Positions 38,501 through 49,086 of a DNA stretch of 64,000 nucleotides are shown piece after piece (within the stretch, counting starts at the first letter, position 1; each line of letters opens with the position of its first letter). Origin of the DNA: Megaleporinus macrocephalus (lineage: Eukaryota; Chordata; Actinopteri; Characiformes; Anostomidae); NCBI GenBank assembly GCA_021613375.1, contig CM038703.1, positions 23,114,194 through 23,178,193 on the forward strand. Direction: 5' to 3'. Under the pieces are notes generated by a model. It made no database searches, was not told where the DNA came from, and saw nothing but the letters and a program-made list of their open reading frames with translations. The position numbers were made by a program, and so were the translations under genes.

Positions 38501-39801
38501 TAACAAATCAGGAGTCATATTAATCTTGTAATAAAAATAACAATATTAACTTACGTTTGATTAGCTCAATTAGACCAGTTGTAGAAGAAAAATTTTAACG
38601 TTAAATTCAAGAGATTTTTAAACTTTTGTGACTTGCTGGTTTAGAAGCAATGGCAGAAAGAGTATTGTATGGAAGGAATTTTCAGAGGGCCAGTATCTGC
38701 AGTATCTAAAATGTCACATAGAGCAGTCTCTTTTTTCTGCATACTGCTGCACATACATAAAGTGTGGAACACTGCAGAATTATGAATTGTGAACTTCTAC
38801 TGTCTGCCACATGGGGGCAGTCACTGAACACAAATTGTACAAAGAGAAACAAATGGAAGCAGGCACGCATGCACACACACTTTTACTTGGCTGAGGATCT
38901 TTTGAAGTTTTGCCTGGTTTGCCTCAGGCAGTGGAAGCTGCCTGCTGTCTCAAGCAGTGTGGAAAAAGTGTGTGAGATTGTGTGTATGTGTGTGTGTGTG
39001 TTTTGAGGGGGGCACAGTTCTGTGACTAAACTTACAGTAAGATCTCTCTGAGCAGATCAGTTTTTAAAGAAACAGTTAACTTTTGCATATGTTCATGTGG
39101 CATGTGTTTGTGTGAAACTGTGCAGTCTTGCTGCTGTACCATTATATTCTATTATAACATCATTAAATGGACCTCATCCTCATTTACAACTAAATTCTTT
39201 CTTCTGCCCTGTTCTCATAGACACAGACCCGAGAGTGCTGGAGAAACAGGAGCTGCAGCAGCCCACATATGTTGCTCTGAGCTACATTAACAGGTGAGTA
39301 AGAGCACGTGTGTGTGAGTGTTTAGATTAGGTTAATGATTACATGTTTGTTTAAATGTTTTTCTTTGAAGGAAGTTCTGTTTTGTGTGTACATGGCAATT
39401 ACCAATTATTTATGAACCTTAAAGGAAGGGTTCTGTTCATGTCACCAGCAGTAAATAACGATTGGTACTTGGCATTATGCCATTTCTGAAAGTTCAACAG
39501 TCTTTTATTTGTTTCTAGTTCGGGGTGGAAACCAATATTTACACATGATTAAATCAAATTATTAAGGCATAATTCAAAATGATTAAAAATACACAGTATG
39601 TGACTGTGTAAACTATTTACACAGCTTTTCACGTTTGAAAAAGGAATGTAATTTCGCCAATGTATAATACATTTATTCCAGTCAAAAGTTTGTAGCATAT
39701 TTCCCTCTCTTTAACATGGAATACACACTGTCACATATATATCATCAACATATGTGCACATTTCTAAGCATACTGAAACGCATATATTGTCAGTCAGATT
39801 T

Positions 39802-39861
<60 letters not shown>

Positions 39862-41436
39862 CGCACATATACATTGGTCATATTGTACAAGTGTAAGTGT
39901 AAAAGTGTTTGCATTACCGAGATCTGCAGCACATCCCAAAATATTTCAGTGGGGTTATGGTCAGGACTCTGTAGTGGCCAATTCATGTGTGAAAATGATT
40001 CCCCATGCTGAACCACTCTTTCACAATTAAGCTCAATTAATCTCTTCATTGTTGTACTGGAATATGTCCATACAATCGAGGAAAAAAAGAACCTGGCCAT
40101 TCAGTACATTCATATTATCCACTGACTTCACTTTATTGCCACATAACATTGCTGGCCCTTAAACTCCACACTATGCATGATGGGTGCAATCGCTTCAAGC
40201 GCTTCCTTTCTTACCCTGATGAGCCGATCGCTCTGGAATAGGGTCAGTCTGGACTCGTCAGACCACATGACCTTTCTTCATGGCTCCAGAGTCCAATTTT
40301 TATTCTCATTATCAAAATAAGGCCTTTTTTCTGATATGCCTCACTAATAAGTGGCTTTCTTATGGCCACACAGCTGTTTAGTCTCAGTTATGTGAGTTTT
40401 CATTACACTCTGTGTGCAAAAATTCAGTCATTCAAGACTTTCTTTGTTAAAAGGATTGTTGTCAGCTAAAATATATTAATCACTGCAGTAATTATCCAAT
40501 CAATGCCTTTTAAGTATTTGCTTATGTGAATCCAGACAAAGACTTTGGTCAGTGTATCACTTTTTCTTCTTGCAGTGATGCATTTTTACAACCCTAACTA
40601 TTAGCAATTTTAGGCTTTTTTCATCATTTGGGTGAAAAGGTTCGTTAGGGAGATAAACACATGCCACTGGGTATGACTGTTGAACAGCTGCAGCAGATTC
40701 TTCAAGTGCTTCTCTTCTTCTGAAGGGGCCAAAGGTTGCTAGTAGACCCCATGAAAAAGATACCAGCATGAATCGCAATTGCAATTAGGCAAAATATTTA
40801 CCATGCACAAGAAAAAAAAGTGCGAGAGTACACGTCATTTAAAGTTAAATTTATTCTCATTGCTTCAAATCTGATAATATCAACATGTGTTTCTGCCCAA
40901 CCTTCCACTGTGAGAAGGCAGTTTCACGCTAATCTAAAATAATGTATAGGAAAGCGAATTTTCAAATTAATGGACTGACCAAAGTTCAAACCCCAACACC
41001 GTTAAATGTGTTTAATATTACTTGGATTATATGAAGCAGCAACCAATTTCTAAGGCTGAACTTTGATGTGTAATGCTGAAAGCTGCAAAAGCTTGATGGA
41101 GCTTATTGGTTATCATGGTTTAATGGTCTGCTGATATGAGGCTAGTGAGTAAACAGTTATCAGTTTATTTTAATGGTTATTGTTTAAATGTATTGTGTGT
41201 GTAGGTTTATGACTGAAGCAGCGCGCAGGGAGCAGGAGAATCAGAAGAAGAAAGTCCAACCTAAACTTGCACTGTCAGTTACTGGAGGCGTGTCCCGCAA
41301 CAACACTTCAACACCACCTCGTCATAGCAACGGCAGCCTAACTCCGCCTGTGACCCCGCCCATCACCCCTTCATCCTCCTTCCGCAGCAGCACACCCACA
41401 GGTAACAAACAGTAGAGTAACTGAAACATTCCCAGT

Positions 41437-41483
<47 letters not shown>

Positions 41484-43297
41484 AAGCGAACTCGTGTGTG
41501 GAAGCGAAAGTGGACAGATCAAGGACCAAGGACTTGTTGACCATCATGGGTTATTTTGTCAGTCATATGCAAATATTTTGGGCACCCAGGCTCAAATTAC
41601 ATGATTTTTTTAGTGTTCTAAATGGAAAACCCCCCAAACCCGCTTTTATACAATTTAACACAATTACTGTTTATTTGCTGCATTTCACGTATAGGGGACA
41701 AAATAAAACATATAATGTGGGTTGTGTGAAAGTCATGCCACATTTTATATTTTATGTAAAGGATGTGTTAAACTGTTTTCATTTAGAAAATCAATAATGG
41801 TGACAGGACGGTATATCTGCAGCCTATATGTTTATAACAGCACTCATATAAATAAAGCCATTTTGTAATTACAGAAATACAAAAGTATTATATAGTACAA
41901 TATTCAGGGATTAGAAAAAAGATAACACAAACAAAATAAAAATGTTTCTACATCATTTGGGCACAGCAGCTGTAAACACCCCCACATTGCTTGGATTAAA
42001 ATCTCTTTACATTAACTTCGGTTTGAAGTTGAGAATTTTTTTGCTTTTGCTTGTAGAGTTGTCGATTTTAGGACAACGATGAGATGCATAATAAGAAAAG
42101 TAATTTTGGAAACTGCATTGCATTCACAATTTTTGATCCAGGGGAAACAAAAATTAATGTAAACAGCATCAGACAGTGTAGAGGTTTGTGAATAAAACAG
42201 AACACTTTTATTAATGATCGTGTTGGAAATTGAACCTTTTCAGAATGTGGGTGATGTGTGATGTATGGCGTGACAGACCTGTAATACTGACCTCTTTGTA
42301 ATTCCCACACAGGCAGTGAGTGTGATGAAGAGGAGGTTGAGTATGAAGACTCAGACAGTGATGAGTCGTGGACTACAGAGAGCGCCATCAGCTCGGAGTC
42401 TATTCTTAGCTCCATGTGCATGAACGGAGGAGACGAGAAGCCCTTCGCCTGTCCGGTGCCAGGCTGCAAGAAGAGATACAAGGTGGACACACAAAACACT
42501 GCACTACAAGAGATGCTATAATCGAAGCTTATTCGTTTTAAAACTGACCACTCAGTAAATGCTATGAATTATGTGGCAACTACCATGAAACTAAAATAAA
42601 ATGTTGTAGTGTGGGCCCAATACTATCCCTCATAAACTTTTAATGTTCTAATAATGCGTTAATGCGGTAAATTATTATATCCACCAACACATTTTCCTAG
42701 ATTAACCCCAGGTTCACCATAAGGTCCAATTGCAGCCAAAATACAACATCAATGGCAAGTTGCATTGATGGTCTGCTTAATAATATCAATACCAGTAATG
42801 CCTTTATTAGGCTGTGCTGAATTGTGCTTATAAGAATATTGTAGATAAGGCAACAGGATTTGAAACATGCAGAATAATGTTATTCAATTACTGAAAGTAA
42901 TAATTAATTTTGGACGAAACCTATTATGTGTAGTCAGGAATTGCTTTTAAAATGGAATTTTCTTTTCATTAGAAATTAAAATTTGAGCAAATAAGACAAA
43001 TGTAATTCATTACAATCAATTACACAAAACAACAGGATTGTTCACTATTAATTGGGCTTTCATGATTATGAAGTTGTAGCCAAACATTAATTGACATATA
43101 AATAAGTACGATTAGTGATTGAATTGCTTTTTCGTTGTGTGCAACTGCTTAAAAATACAAGACTAAAGTGGGCAAATTAGTTGATTAGCCACATCACTTG
43201 CTAGCTATGTTTACCTAGTAGCTGACATTGGCTGTACCATAGAAATGAATTCTGTGCAGCATTTACACTTACACAGTTTCACAATTCACAGTTACAC

Positions 43298-43387
<90 letters not shown>

Positions 43388-44630
43388 TTAAGAAAAGCTC
43401 CATGTTCAAAATAACACCTTTTTACATACAAGCTGACGACGCTTGAATCAGCTATGTGGCTATCAAATGAAGTACTGCCCTCTATACACAAAGTTAAAAG
43501 TTAGAACTTATGTGATGCCTCAGTGAACGCATTCACTGCTTTCTTGTATTTCTGTCTATTTGTCTCAGCCTAATGCAGCCAATATGACAGTGAAATCAAA
43601 CGAGTGGGGAAAAATAAATATGTTCAGTTAAAATAATTTCAGTCATTTCATTCGTCAGGGATTAGGTGGTTTTGTAGAAAATGGAACAGGCCTAGAGATT
43701 CCATATCTTCATCATTTGACAGCCCTAAAAAGTGTAGAAGTCGACTTTTTTTAATAACACTTTTTTAAGGTTTTGGTCTCTTTTTTGATAAATAAAGAAT
43801 GATTTAACAAAACAAATATTTAGTAGATATTTTTTATCACTATGACAAAATGAACAAGAATACAGGTATATATTGCGTCAGTCCTCTTACTTTAACTCTG
43901 AATAAGTACATTTATAAGCTTTTACTGTTTTGAATTTTTATTGTGAATGCACTCTCAGAAACTAAAACATGCTAAATGAAAGGGTTGAGATGTAACGTCA
44001 TGCAGAATAATTTGGTATTACGCACTCAGTGTTAGAAAAACATACCCAGTTATGATACAGAAAGGTTATGAACACACTGCCTGATGCCTGAGACTTTGTT
44101 TAAAGCTCTTTTGGAGATTTTGCAGTAAAGCATATGCTTTTAAATCCACTCATGATGAAGTGGTACATGCATATTTTTTTTATTATAATTTTACCATCAT
44201 CAACAAGTCATATAAATAATGACACACAGATTCACAGTTTTTGGATTGTAAATAAAACTGTCTGTGCTGTAAATATTGTGAGCCCTGGTTCTTATCAACC
44301 CCACAGTAAGCAATTCTAACTGTACAGTGAATCACTTCACATCCAACTTGAATGACTTTTCTTACATCTTAATCATTATATGCAGAACATTTTCATTTAA
44401 AAAGTAATTTACATGTGAATGTATTGTTGTATTTTAGGTAAGCCTGGACTAAACATCTGGTTCTCTGGTTTGATTTGTTTCAGAATGTGAACGGAATAAA
44501 GTATCACGCTAAGAATGGACACAGGACACAGATTCGCGTGAGAAAGCCCTTCAAGTGCCGTTGTGGGAAAAGCTACAAAACCTCTCAAGGCCTTAGACAC
44601 CATACCATCAACTTCCATCCCCCACTGTGA
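26390..44630 (+). CDS. jazf1: JAZF1, juxtaposed with another zinc finger protein 1 (TIP27)
   Basis: Nuclear zinc-finger cofactor. In mammals it binds nuclear receptor TR4 (NR2C2) as a repressor and belongs to the NuA4/TIP60 acetyltransferase complex. It is linked to lipid and glucose metabolism and is fused to SUZ12 in endometrial stromal sarcoma. Five coding exons: 26390-26504, 39221-39293, 41205-41401, 42313-42482 and 44484-44630. They join in phase to 233 residues. Finger 1 is C14, C19, H32, H37. A Ser/Thr/Pro-rich middle follows (STPPRHSNGSLTPPVTPPIT), then an acidic stretch (DEEEVEYEDSDSDES) and two C-terminal fingers (FACPVPGCKKRY..., FKCRCGKSYK...). Identity to human JAZF1 (243 residues) is very high throughout. 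The protein stops after HPPL, so the human tail VSAEIIRKMQQ is missing. Confidence 0.96.
28491..28893. mobile_element. nonautonomous DNA transposon with TIRs
   Basis: The left end CACTACTGTGCAAATGTTTA and the right end, read on the opposite strand, CACCACTGTGCACAAGTCTT, form imperfect terminal inverted repeats of about 24 bp. The ACTGTGCAAAxGTxTTAGGC motif is common at the ends of fish DNA elements. The interior is noncoding. Confidence 0.5.
30781..30895. mobile_element. short MITE-like inverted repeat
   Basis: Left CCCAGATTAAGCCTAAGCCT and right, on the opposite strand, ATAGATTGAGCCTAGTTTTG form arms of a 115-bp fold-back element. The TTTCCCAGAC...AGATTAAGCCT motif recurs in many fish genomes. 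Confidence 0.45.
33165..33360 (+). repeat. dispersed GT-associated repeat copy
   Basis: ATTTTGGGGACTAGTTAGCC, then TTTGGGTTACAGTTGGGTTT, then AAAACCCCACAAAGATAGTA. This is the same order of blocks as at 19555-20010. Confidence 0.5.
37561..37583. repeat. (CA)n microsatellite
   Basis: About 11 CA units in jazf1 intron 1. Confidence 0.85.
38266..38296. repeat. perfect 13-bp inverted repeat, 5-nt loop
   Basis: AGTTAAAAAGTAC (38266-38278), loop ATTGA, GTACTTTTTAACT (38284-38296). It lies at the edge of a Tc1 transposase relic. Confidence 0.85.
38270..38480 (-). mobile_element. Tc1/mariner transposase N-terminal fragment
   Basis: The minus-strand reading gives GVSKTKFQKIVIRYRESGTP, then NNRARPGRPPKLSP. 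This is the helix-turn-helix DNA-binding region followed by the GRPR-like AT-hook motif typical of Tc1-like transposases. Further degraded sequence may extend to about 37990. The catalytic domain is not recognisable. Confidence 0.6.
39221..39293 (+). CDS. jazf1: jazf1 exon 2
   Basis: Acceptor CTGTTCTCATAG, donor AACAG followed by GTGAGT, phase 1 in and 2 out. It encodes DTDPRVLEKQELQQPTYVAL and then SYINR, essentially identical to human JAZF1. Confidence 0.96.
39676..40560 (-). mobile_element. decayed Tc1-like DNA transposon
   Basis: The minus strand encodes transposase pieces: KVMWSDESRLTLFQSD (first catalytic Asp in WSDES) around 40300-40240, and HMNWPLQSPDHNPTEIFWDV around 39990-39930 (the conserved WPxQSPDxNPIE block with the last catalytic Glu retained). 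The middle catalytic Asp block (QDN) is missing, and frames are interrupted. Candidate ends are CAGTCAAAAGTTTG on the left and, inverted on the right, CTGACCAAAGTCTTTG. A (TA)n tract at 39805-39860 has expanded inside the element. Confidence 0.7.
39805..39860. repeat. (TA)n microsatellite
   Basis: About 28 TA units within the Tc1 relic. The YIYIYI open frames across it are artefacts. Confidence 0.9.
41205..41401 (+). CDS. jazf1: jazf1 exon 3: Ser/Thr/Pro-rich segment
   Basis: Acceptor TTGTGTGTGTAG, donor CCACAG followed by GTAACA, phase 2 in and 1 out. It encodes FMTEAARREQENQKKK and ends with TPPITPSSSFRSSTPTG. A (TG)n tract begins 38 nt after the donor. Confidence 0.95.
41402..42312. other. 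jazf1 intron 3
   Basis: 0.9 kb. (TG)n at 41439-41481. The part from about 41555 to 41960 (AAATATTTTGGGCACCCAGG) resembles a dispersed fish element, but the ends are unclear. No exon. Confidence 0.5.
41439..41481. repeat. (TG)n microsatellite downstream of a splice donor
   Basis: About 21 TG units, reading as (UG)n in the jazf1 transcript, 38 nt beyond the exon 3 donor. Confidence 0.9.
42313..42482 (+). CDS. jazf1: jazf1 exon 4: acidic segment and start of finger 2
   Basis: Acceptor ATTCCCACACAG, phase 1 in and 0 out. It encodes the acidic block, DESWTTESAISSESILSSMC and KPFACPVPGCKKRYK. The donor AAG followed by GTGGAC has a weak +3/+4 context but is fixed by the protein match. Confidence 0.95.
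42483..44483. other. jazf1 intron 4
   Basis: 2.0 kb, AT-rich, with a long (TA)n tract at 43300-43384. No exon or recognisable gene. Confidence 0.6.
43300..43384. repeat. (TA)n microsatellite, about 42 units
   Basis: The longest TA tract in the window, in jazf1 intron 4. Confidence 0.9.
44484..44630 (+). CDS. jazf1: jazf1 exon 5: C-terminal fingers and stop
   Basis: Acceptor TGATTTGTTTCAG, phase 0. It encodes NVNGIKYHAKNGHRTQIRVR, then KPFKCRCGKSYKTSQGLRHH and TINFHPPL, followed by TGA. Human JAZF1 has ten more residues after HPP(V). Confidence 0.95.
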   Translation, partial: NVNGIKYHAKNGHRTQIRVRKPFKCRCGKSYKTSQGLRHHTINFHPPL

Positions 44631-46121
44631 TAACCACACACACACAGCAGACTTTACACCTATCATGTTAAAACACATCTTAAACATTCACCTAAGAATG
44701 GTGGGATCCAATTCCTGCTATTTCAGTCTTGTTTTTTAACTGTTATTTTTGTCTGTGTTTATATGTGTGTACATTTTTTTGCACAATCCATTTCTATCAT
44801 TCCGGTTTATTACACAAGTTAGTAAAAACAGAAGAAAGAAATTGCTCATAGGATTGGGACACAACGACACACAGTTGCATTTTTGTTGTCCAACTAATGC
44901 AGTAGTTCTGCTCAGAAAAAAGAGAAAAGATGCAAAGGAGAATTTCTTGTTCTTGATAAGTTTCTATTTTTATTTACTTCTGGTAAAGCACAGCTAAGTA
45001 GAGACACATATATGTACATAAAATCTATAAAAAAGCATTTAGCATATATTAGTACCTATACTTAATATCCAAACTTTATATCATTTATTTTACACAATAT
45101 ATTTTAACACATATGGATATTTTTATTTCTATAGATATATATTACTCATTTTTATGTCTATTTTTTCATTTTCATACTTTCTTTTTCATTATTTGTTTCT
45201 ATGTCTTGTTTGTAGAGTCTGAATGGGAAAGGTGTTGATCTCAGGTCACAATACTGCTGCCATTTTTACAGACGATTAAATACAAACGAGATTCAAGGAG
45301 TATTTATACAGCACTACAGCACCCGGCTCATCTGTAGAATGTTCCATGAAGAAAATAGTCCCAAACCGAGTGATGGTCAAAGTTAGAGAGGGGGCGAAGG
45401 TTTTATTTTGTTGTTGTTTTCTCATGTTAACCTACCATAGCCAGCAGCTATAAAGTGCCAAGTTTGTCTTTCCTATCCCCTCTCACATTTGAATGAAAAC
45501 GAGCTTCGGGTGTCTGGAGAAATTCAAAGGAGAGCAGAAGCCACTCTTACGTGCAGTCTGCAGTATTGTGTTGACAGTATGTGAATATATACATATGAGT
45601 GTGTATGAGTGTCTGCCTTTTTTACACATTGTGATTGTCATGAATATTGCTATTTGTACTTCTTATGTCCGTTCATTAATTAAATTAAACATCTGTTGCC
45701 CTCCGCTTGCCTTTTATCACGGGGCACAGCTCGCTAGCATGAATTGCCTGCCTAGCTGTTCTGCAGTATCTCCGCTTGTAGCCTTACTATAATGATATTA
45801 TTTGTTGTCTAAAGTATTATATTGTTCCAATGTTATGTTTCTAACGTGGTTTCCAGTGTTGCAATCTGTAGTGCCATAGATGCAGTCTGTAGGCAGTAAC
45901 GCCTGAAAATATTTTCTCTAGAACAGTAAAGAGTTTTGCTTCTGACCTCTTGCTGTTGGCCAATCAAGCATGTTACCTATTGTTTACAACAGAAATGTAA
46001 AAAAAATCTGCCTAAGGTTAAAGAACTAAAGAAGAAGAGTGATACCCTCTTTATTTGTTTTCAGCTTTTTGCTGTTACCACTGTGAAAACAATTGTCTAA
46101 GTGCTAAGACGGCGAGTCAGA

Positions 46122-46430
46122 ATAGGGGTGGGCGATATGGCAAAAACTTAATATCACAATACTTAAAATTTTCAAGGTACCTTTCCCCATGTTTCATTTC
46201 GTAGTGGTTTTATACTTTTGATCAGACCAAAACAGACCAAAATGTAACGTTTGACATATTGCACTGCACTAAACCTACTAAGATTGTGATTATTGCTGTC
46301 TTTGTAATGAAACATGCAGCTGGTCCGTGTTGTCTGTAGTGATAATATCCACAACATGCTAAGAAAAGCATACTGTCACATGATTGATCATGATAAAGGT
46401 AAAGGATATTGTCATATTGCCTAGCCCTAT
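46122..46430. mobile_element. nonautonomous transposon (MITE) inside the jazf1 3' UTR
   Basis: Left end ATAGGGGTGGGCGATATGG and right end, inverted, ATAGGGCTAGGCAATATGA match at 15 of 19 positions. The GGGxTGGGCGATATGG terminus is widespread in fish genomes. 309 bp, noncoding. Confidence 0.65.
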
Positions 46431-47456
46431 GTTGGCGTAACCCCACCTTATTTATAATGATAAACATTTTAGTTTCTTATGGCCAGTTCAGAGGCACTGC
46501 CAAAACTCTAGACATAGTTAACAAAAAAATCAATACCGTATGGTAAACATGACGGGCTGAGTTTATATGGTCGAGTGCCAGAACTAGACTCTCCACTATA
46601 TGGCCCAAGTTTGTAAAATAGAAATGGCCTTGTTTCGCTGCTGTTATTTGCTGGTCAATTTCTTCTCTGTGTTATAGTTGTCAAGAGACAGTCACAATAA
46701 GCTAGCTGCTTGTACGTGCATCCAATCTCATCCGAACAGTATTTAAAGTTTAGCATTTACAAAACAAAAAAATCTTGGTTACCACGTGAGGAACGCATTT
46801 TAGAAAATGAGAATCGTAACTGTAAAGGTTGATTGTGTTAAGAAGGATCATAGGATCACCAATTTTTCGAGGATACACCAAGACCAATGTTTGTGTGTGT
46901 GTGCTACATAGTATAACAGACTATCTGCTCTGCAAGTTCAGTGGGGCAGGAAGTCAAGCCTGTCCAACAGGAAAAGAACTGTTAAGACATTCCTCAAGAT
47001 GTCTGAGAAATCTTGCTTTGTGAAATTCCCCTCCAAGATGTGTAAATCTAGTCACTTTGGTCTGTGCGCATATGATCAAACTATCTTTTTCCACATTTAG
47101 ATCCAGCTTCTTTTCCAGAGTTTGGTCGCACACACATTTCAGTATGTCCAACAATAACATTGCATTCAGTGGGATCAGTGTGACTTGCTGTAAGTTTGTA
47201 CATTTGGACTTAAAAGTGACTGACATGCATTTGTTACTACATGGGAGGCAGTATGATATGCTGTATAGTGAATGTATTGTACCGTCTTTGTAAAGTGGTT
47301 TTAAAAATATATTTTCATAGTATGTTTTGTGGAACCTTGTGTAGCAAAAGCTAATTGTGTGGCAAGATTTGTATCATGTGAATATGGAATATGTGAGACT
47401 GTTCAATTGTCTTAAAAGCTGCTTACAACCTTTAAAAAAATGGTACAAAAAAAGAA

Positions 47457-47462
47457 AATAAA
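47457..47462 (+). terminator. jazf1: jazf1 poly(A) signal AATAAA
   Basis: AATAAA in an A-rich context, on the sense strand 2.8 kb after the stop and just before the convergent signal of tax1bp1. Confidence 0.55.
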
Positions 47463-47527
47463 GAGAAAAAGCAGGCCATTGTGTTGAGTGGTGCCATTAA
47501 TTACACATTGCCGAACCTGTAGCATTC

Positions 47528-47533
47528 TTTATT
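47528..47533 (-). terminator. tax1bp1: tax1bp1 poly(A) signal (AATAAA on minus)
   Basis: TTTATT on the plus strand is AATAAA for the minus-strand gene, 1.55 kb after its stop codon. Other TTTATT hexamers nearer the stop (for example about 48205 and 48385) could give shorter transcripts. Confidence 0.45.
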
Positions 47534-49086
47534 AGTAAATGCAAGCTTGTTACACATACACAAAGCGACCATTTCCTAGTTATATTTCCAGAGGCAAACA
47601 TTACATTATGTTGGTTACATGGACTTGGACTTGGAAGAGTGATGTTTAAAGCCACAATCAGGGATTGAAAACAACAACAGAAAAGTCAGATTTAGGAATC
47701 TCAAAATGCAATGGCAGAAATGTGTGTAATAAAAAAGCATGGCTTAAAAGTTGGTACAGTAACTGTAGACTACTTGGCAGCTAAAAGGTGTAGTCTTTAA
47801 GATCGATCAGACTACACATGGGTCTGACAGAATATGCTGTACAAATCAAACAGAATATACAGCATGAATCACACATATTATACTATGTGAAGCAGACAGA
47901 ATATACTGTACAAAACAGTCCGATACCACTATACGAATAGATGATACAGTACATTAATCAAACCGAATATACTGTAAGAATCAGACAGAATAAACTGAAC
48001 AATTATGAATCAGACAGTAGTTGGACAGATAATGCAAAGAAAATAGACTACAAGTCCCTGATGGTGACTTCAATATTCTGAATGGAATGGAGAAGTGTGA
48101 CAACAGTATAACACATTTGACAGACAAAGTGCCAAATCACAACTAAAGCTACTGTTCTAGTTGAAACAGCACTAGGTTGTTCTTACAAAAATCAAAGCAC
48201 CAGTTTTATTTAATATAGATTGAACACAACACTTGTCAGGATAAAACCATCCAAGACATTGAAAATTCACTGGTGTACCTGCACAGATCTTTAGTCTTTT
48301 ATCTGTTTCTAGTTCAATGTTTAGTCATACAGTCAGTTTAGAATTCTGAAGGACCTTCTAAATTTCAAACTGAACCAGCTCAATCTTTATTTATAATATT
48401 TAGCTTTTACTGCCCAGAGCAAGTATGATAAAACAGAACATTGCTGTTCCATAGAGGTCTAACGCACTCTAGATAAAAAATTGGACATTTTAACTGCATA
48501 TCTGTTACGAATGGGATATTTATACCATCATGTAACTCAGTTCTCAGTGTTATATTTTATACATCAAAAAATGGCCCTTGAGACTGAAGAGAACAGACTT
48601 ATTACATATTGACAATGCTTATTAAAACATAACCTGCACCCCAATCATATAAAACAAAGAAAATATCCACTATGTGGCAAATAGCAAGTAGCATCTTCTC
48701 ATAGATTCTATATATTTATACAGAATGTAAAGCCATTAGCTACAACTTTACAGTGCAACCAATTTTATAGCAGCTTTAAATGCCTTCTATATGAATAAAC
48801 TTTCAACAAAAGTTAATCTGATAAAAGGATAAGCTTTGTACCTAGAATAGGGCGTCAAAACGTCTTTTTTTCTCTGTGCCCTTACAAGACTTGACAGAAG
48901 AGTATCTATGTGCAAATAAAACATTCTGATTGGTGAATCCTAATAGTGTCATAAAACATGCGACCATTAGCACACAGCCAAGTGACATCGTCAAAAAGTG
49001 CTAAAGAAAACACTGAAACTCCCCTCTTCTCAGTAAAGTTTTATTACGCTAAAGCAGGACGTGCTGCCTCACCCACTCACCAATTC
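47534..49086 (-). other. tax1bp1: tax1bp1 3' UTR (inferred)
   Basis: About 1.55 kb, AT-rich. It contains a degenerate tandem repeat of a roughly 23-bp unit (47815-48020). No gene on either strand. Confidence 0.5.
47815..48020. repeat. degenerate tandem repeat, unit about 23 bp
   Basis: Variants of CAGACAGAATATACTGTACA recur about eight times (for example 47826, 47848, 47885, 47962, 47984). On the transcript strand the unit reads TGTACAGTATATTCTGTCTG. Confidence 0.6.

Larger units (their letters stand above)
26505..39220. other. jazf1 intron 1 (12.7 kb)
   Basis: Large first intron, as in human. The first 250 bp continue the CpG island. It contains a CACACA/CTCACT-rich patch (26780-26830), two inverted-repeat elements (28491-28893, 30781-30895), a dispersed repeat copy (33165-33360), a Tc1 fragment (38270-38480), a (CA)n tract (37561-37583) and several repeat-poor, mixed-composition segments that could be conserved regulatory elements (33050-33130, 33440-33660, 34640-34940, 35150-35260, 37880-37980). 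No further exon was recognised. Confidence 0.6.
39294..41204. other. jazf1 intron 2, with Tc1 element
   Basis: 1.9 kb, of which about 0.9 kb is a decayed Tc1-like transposon (39676-40560) containing a (TA)n tract. The rest is AT-rich without recognised features. Confidence 0.65.
44631..47480 (+). other. jazf1: jazf1 3' UTR (inferred)
   Basis: About 2.8 kb from the stop codon to the AATAAA at 47457-47462. It includes a MITE at 46122-46430. The open frames in it are short and without similarity. Earlier alternative ends cannot be excluded. Confidence 0.5.

Noticed and set aside
39716..40100. Open frames over the (TA)n tract on both strands
   Set aside because: They are microsatellite translations. 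Only the minus-strand part at 39930-40100 is meaningful, as a Tc1 transposase relic, and it is listed as such.
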